NCBI GenBank assembly: GCA_964404765.1
Contig: CAYOLL010000236.1
Span: forward strand, 1-8,026
Length of the DNA: 8,026 nt
Direction: 5' to 3'
Origin: CAYOLL01 sp964404765 [NCBI: uncultured Gemmatimonadota bacterium]
Lineage (GTDB): Bacteria; 4572-55
Shown here: in pieces, positions 5,723 to 8,026 of the stretch
How the letters are laid out: each line of letters opens with the position of its first letter
Numbering within the stretch: the first letter of the stretch is position 1
Translations under genes and position numbers: made by a program
The notes under the pieces: generated by a model
Told to the model about the DNA's origin: nothing
The model's input: the letters and a program-made list of their open reading frames with translations, nothing else
The model's database searches: none

Positions 5723-6213
5723 TTGGATACGTCTCCTTTGGGTTCAAAATGTGCGCGCGTGTCGGATCGTTCGCGCTTGCCCAAAATCCGGCACAGGCGG
5801 CCCAATTCGGCCTGCTCGTCCGCGGTCAAAATAGCCAGTTCCGCGGCAATGCCTTGCGCATGTTTCGGGAAAACCGCTTCGATCAATTCTCGGCCAGGCG
5901 CTTCCAGATGAATCGTGATGTAACGGCGGTCGATGGCGCTGCGCTCACGGCGAATGAAGCCCTTTTTTTCCAGATTATCAATAACCTGCACGATATTGCC
6001 GGGGCTTTTTAGCAGCTTTTGGCCCAGCTCGCTCTGGCATAAGCCGCCGCAATGATACAACGCCTCCAGCACGGCAAACTGCGAATGGGTCAGGCCGGTT
6101 TCGATTAAATGAATATGCAACCGTGCCGAAACAGATTCCGCTGCCCGCATTAATTTAATGTAGACATCTAAGGCCAGGCGCTCTTCGTCCGCGCCGTGAT
6201 AATGACTTGGTAT
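5719..6213 (-). CDS. MarR-family repressor (MhqR-like), apparent ATA start
   Basis: A winged-helix dimeric DNA-binding repressor. The first ATG is at 6150 (143 residues), but it starts inside helix 1 and has no ribosome binding site. Reading on upstream in frame gives PSHYHGADEERLALDVYIKL, the typical family N-terminus (xSHYxG...ALxxYIKLMRAAESV), preceded by ATA at 6213-6211 and, 8 nt earlier, the strong site AAAGGAAGG. No ATG, GTG or TTG is available in that stretch. The full protein would be 164 residues, normal for MarR. The recognition region is SELGQKLLKSPGNIVQVIDNL (within about 60-81 of the long form), and the wing is around RRERSAIDRRYITI. The SPGNIVQVIDNLEKKG signature resembles quinone-responsive MhqR-type regulators. 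Cysteines at about 55, 59 and 121 could matter in sensing. The gene overlaps doxX by 4 nt. If the ATG at 6150 is really used, helix 1 is lost. Confidence 0.85.
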   Translation of the reverse strand: MPSHYHGADEERLALDVYIKLMRAAESVSARLHIHLIETGLTHSQFAVLEALYHCGGLCQSELGQKLLKSPGNIVQVIDNLEKKGFIRRERSAIDRRYITIHLEAPGRELIEAVFPKHAQGIAAELAILTADEQAELGRLCRILGKRERSDTRAHFEPKGDVSK

Positions 6214-6221
6214 TTGAAAAT

Positions 6222-6230
6222 CCTTCCTTT
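6222..6230 (-). promoter_or_regulatory. Shine-Dalgarno site that points to the ATA start of the MarR gene
   Basis: On the minus strand this reads AAAGGAAGG and ends 8 nt before the ATA at 6213-6211. Nothing comparable precedes the ATG at 6150. It therefore decides in favour of translation initiating at the ATA, or at a codon that was ATG before mutation or sequencing error. Confidence 0.7.
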
Positions 6231-6237
6231 TGGAGCA

Positions 6238-6259
6238 CCTAAACGGGATGACGCTTAGG
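6238..6259. repeat. Hairpin in the leader of the MarR gene
   Basis: On the minus strand CCTAAGCG and CGTTTAGG pair in an 8-bp stem with one G-U pair and the 6-nt loop TCATCC. It lies 20 nt after the MBL-protein stop and just before the MarR ribosome binding site. No U-run follows on the minus strand; on the plus strand ATTTTT follows. It may influence readthrough from the MBL gene into the MarR gene, or protect transcript ends. Confidence 0.4.
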
Positions 6260-6279
6260 ATTTTTGCACGATGCGATTC

Positions 6280-7266
6280 TTAATTCTTCGGCTTCGATAA
6301 GTCTTTAAAAGCCGCAGGCACATTCAGACCGGGATGAACCCAATCGAACAATACGTAGCCCCGAAACTCCGGCATGGCGACCTGCTTGACGGTTTCTTCG
6401 AGGCTGAGGCCCTTGTCGATCGCGACCTGAACCTGCGTCTTTACCGCCGTCAGGTAATCAAGATGCCAGCGCAGATCTTCCCGTGTCATCGGCACACCGT
6501 GACCGGGGATGACCCGCGCGTCAGGCGGCAAAAAGTCGTAAACTTTCTGCAGCGTCGCCAGCGTCTCGATAAGATGGCCGTCCAGCAGCCAGGGCAGCGC
6601 CGGTTTGGTCGCAATAATGGGATTGCCCGCCCACAGCGTTTTGGCGCGCACATCCCAGATAAACAAATCCCCGCCGGTCTGACCGAATCCGAAGTCAATG
6701 ATGTCAACCGCCCTTCCGCCCAGATCGAGCGTAATTTTGCCGTTGGCCGGAACCAGGATGTCGCCTGTCCGCGCCTGAATTTCCTCAATGCCGCGGTTTG
6801 CGCCGAAGTTCTTAATCATAAACGCCTTATCATCGGCCAAATGTCCGTCAATATACGTCTTGGCATTGATATGCTGAATGATGACCGTCGTCTTCGGCAG
6901 ATACATGTTGCCGTAAAAATGATCGCCGTGCGCGCTGGTATTTACGGCGTAGCCGATGGGTTTCGGCGTTATCTTGCGGCTCAGGTCCTGAACTTGTTTA
7001 TTCAGCCGCTTGTTCAGCATGGTTTCAATCAATAATGAACTTTTTGAGCCGACGATTAAACCGCCGCTGGTCGCCGCCGCGCCGCCTTTTGCATTTAGAT
7101 CGCGGGCGTCTTTGGCATAAAAAACATAAACGCTGTCCGTCAGTTTTTCGCTAACCATCTCAACCTTGTTCCCATCCCAAACCGGTTCCGCCCCAAACGC
7201 CCGGGTTTGCACAAACAATGCGGTCAACAATGCAGCCAATATGCCGATGCTTTTCATTCGTTTCAT
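6280..7266 (-). CDS. Exported metallo-beta-lactamase-fold protein with altered metal ligands
   Basis: A 328-residue protein. The ATG at 7266 follows AAGGAG by 6 nt and opens a signal peptide (basic MKRMK, then a hydrophobic run to about residue 20, cleavage near 23-26), so it is secreted or periplasmic. An extension to 7377 has no ribosome binding site. The MBL fold is clear, but the metal motifs are changed. HxHxDH is S111-A-H113-G-D115-H116, so the first His is Ser. The later His of the AHTxGD motif is Gln196 (GFGQTGGD), and the usual LFAGD Asp is Asn215 (LWAGNP). His256 in PGHG is kept. DGH around 229-231 might contribute. This may be a mono-metal or non-lactamase hydrolase of a distinct clade. 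A weak promoter (7310-7337) precedes it; the MarR gene follows 66 nt after. Substrate unknown; antibiotic resistance should not be inferred. Confidence 0.9.
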   Translation of the reverse strand: MKRMKSIGILAALLTALFVQTRAFGAEPVWDGNKVEMVSEKLTDSVYVFYAKDARDLNAKGGAAATSGGLIVGSKSSLLIETMLNKRLNKQVQDLSRKITPKPIGYAVNTSAHGDHFYGNMYLPKTTVIIQHINAKTYIDGHLADDKAFMIKNFGANRGIEEIQARTGDILVPANGKITLDLGGRAVDIIDFGFGQTGGDLFIWDVRAKTLWAGNPIIATKPALPWLLDGHLIETLATLQKVYDFLPPDARVIPGHGVPMTREDLRWHLDYLTAVKTQVQVAIDKGLSLEETVKQVAMPEFRGYVLFDWVHPGLNVPAAFKDLSKPKN

Positions 7267-7309
7267 GATCCTCTCCTTTTTGTGAGGTCTTCCAACTTCA
7301 ACGGTGATT

Positions 7310-7337
7310 ACAATACGACGAACACGGTTTTTGACAA
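7310..7337 (-). promoter_or_regulatory. Possible promoter of the MBL-fold gene
   Basis: On the minus strand TTGTCA (7337-7332) and TATTGT (7315-7310) are 16 nt apart. This is 5/6 and 4/6 to consensus with slightly short spacing, about 44 nt before the ATG. It lies in the 123-nt gap after the reductase gene, so the MBL gene may have its own start as well as readthrough. Weak call. Confidence 0.3.
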
Positions 7338-7389
7338 AAATAAATTCTAAGGCTAACCCGACATTCGAGCTTCTCATACCGCGCCGGCA

Positions 7390-7953
7390 TTATTGCGCCG
7401 GGGTTTTAAACTTGCCAATCCAGTCGCTAAAAGCGGCCAGAAATTTGCCCAAAAATTCTCTGGTCTGAGCGTCAGTCAATTGACCGTCGGCGTCAAACTT
7501 CTGCTGCGCCTGGGCTACAAATATTTCGGGGCGATTCATGGCGTGCAAGTTCAGGCAGAGCATAATCTGGCGCAGATGCCCTTGTGCCCGCATCGTCCCG
7601 GAAATACCGCCGGACGCCCCCATGATCGCCGCGGGCTTGCCGCCAAAAGGTGGTTGGGGCGGGCGCGAAGCCCAATCAATAGCGTTTTTCAGCACACCCG
7701 GCACGGAATAATTATATTCCGGTGTGGCGATCAGGATGGCATCCGCCGCCGCAATTTTGGCGCGGAACTCCTGCACCGGCGCGGGATAACCCTGCGCCTC
7801 CACGTCGCCGTTGTATACCGGAATGTTATCCAGATCAAATATTTCGATGGACAGTGTGGCCGGGGCCACTTCCTGCGCCGTACGTAATAGGGCGCGGTTG
7901 TAGGACTTTTGCCGCAAGCTGCCGGCAAAGCCAAGGACATTAAAAGTTGCCAA
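7390..7953 (-). CDS. NADPH-dependent FMN reductase / flavodoxin-fold quinone reductase
   Basis: A 187-residue cytoplasmic flavodoxin-fold protein of the SsuE/ChrR/YhdA-type FMN reductase family, which passes electrons from NAD(P)H through FMN to quinones, azo compounds, chromate or free flavin. The FMN phosphate loop is GSLRQKSYNRALL (11-23). The second flavin contact is TPEYNYSVPGVLKNAIDW (77-94), a hallmark of the family, and GASGGISG (112-119) is the third. The start is taken as TTG at 7953, since GGAG (7963-7960) sits 6 nt before it and translation then begins ATFNVLGFAGSLR, exactly where the fold begins. An upstream TTG at 7989 lacks a site. It may be the first gene of the block, 123 nt from the MBL gene. 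Role in quinone reduction is inferred from context. Confidence 0.9.
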   Translation of the reverse strand: MATFNVLGFAGSLRQKSYNRALLRTAQEVAPATLSIEIFDLDNIPVYNGDVEAQGYPAPVQEFRAKIAAADAILIATPEYNYSVPGVLKNAIDWASRPPQPPFGGKPAAIMGASGGISGTMRAQGHLRQIMLCLNLHAMNRPEIFVAQAQQKFDADGQLTDAQTREFLGKFLAAFSDWIGKFKTPAQ

Positions 7954-8026
7954 TTTTCGCTCCTCTTCAGATATTAGACATCTTTCCAAAATAAATCCGG
8001 TCGCGACGCAGCTTTTAGCCCCAGCG
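7954..8026. other. Upstream edge of the reductase gene
   Basis: These 73 nt precede the reductase start and are cut by the window end. Beyond the GGAG site at 7960-7963, the only structure seen is a short inverted repeat, AGAT at 7970-7973 against ATCT at 7980-7983. I found no convincing promoter, which may lie outside the window. Confidence 0.3.

Noticed and set aside
6334-7035. Long plus-strand open frame (233 codons) opposite the MBL gene
   Set aside because: It lies wholly antisense to a gene with clear fold motifs and signal peptide, has no ribosome binding site and reads as a frame shadow of codon usage.
7331-7336. Plus-strand TTGACA in the reductase-MBL gap
   Set aside because: No -10 hexamer at 16-18 nt and no plus-strand gene follows.
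1-8026. CRISPR array, tRNA, rRNA or complete insertion sequence
   Set aside because: I saw no regularly spaced repeats, no cloverleaf-like segment and no intact transposase or matched terminal repeats with target duplication.

Overview
The window is most likely chromosomal DNA of a Gram-negative bacterium of moderate GC content. Two products carry export signals, one of them a lipoprotein, and most genes have clear AGGAG-type ribosome binding sites. The mix of genes (MarR, DoxX, ring-cleaving VOC dioxygenase, NmrA, NTF2-like lipoprotein, cupin) would fit an Acidobacteriota-like or similar soil bacterium. That placement is a guess; there is no rRNA or marker gene to settle it.

Layout. Ten of the eleven convincing genes lie on the minus strand, so they read from right to left. 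From the right: an NADPH-dependent FMN/quinone reductase (7390-7953), an exported metallo-beta-lactamase-fold protein with altered metal ligands (6280-7266), a MarR repressor of the MhqR type (5719-6213) overlapping a DoxX membrane protein (5252-5722) by 4 nt, then a 210-nt regulatory gap. Next come an NmrA-type NAD(P)-binding protein (4094-5041), a short VOC/CatE-like protein (3518-4021), an NTF2-like lipoprotein (2969-3457) and a cupin (2600-2953). A small plus-strand gene with its own promoter (2177-2512) interrupts the series. The last pair is an MhqO-type ring-cleaving dioxygenase (1092-2054) overlapping an MhqD-type hydrolase (443-1099) by 8 nt. Positions 1-442 hold no intact gene, only a short-repeat region and a possible coding relic.

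How the genes may work together. The set matches, by family, the quinone/catechol (electrophile) defence regulons of Bacillus subtilis: MhqR repressor, FMN-dependent reductase, DoxX partner (MhqP/CatD), extradiol ring-cleaving dioxygenases (MhqA/E/O, CatE) and hydrolase (MhqD). Here they are collected in one block. The inferred flow is: the reductase lowers quinones to hydroquinones, the VOC dioxygenases open the ring, and the hydrolase processes the product or conjugates. The NmrA, cupin, NTF2 and MBL proteins have less certain roles.

The most notable local signal is at the MarR gene. Its family-typical N-terminus continues 21 codons upstream of the only ATG and ends at an ATA codon placed 8 nt after a strong Shine-Dalgarno sequence. 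This is either a rare AUA start or an ATG-to-ATA change that would cripple the repressor. Other points are the missing metal ligands in the MBL-fold protein, a three-copy 8-mer spaced 24 and 48 nt before the NmrA gene, and a strong hairpin before the short VOC gene.
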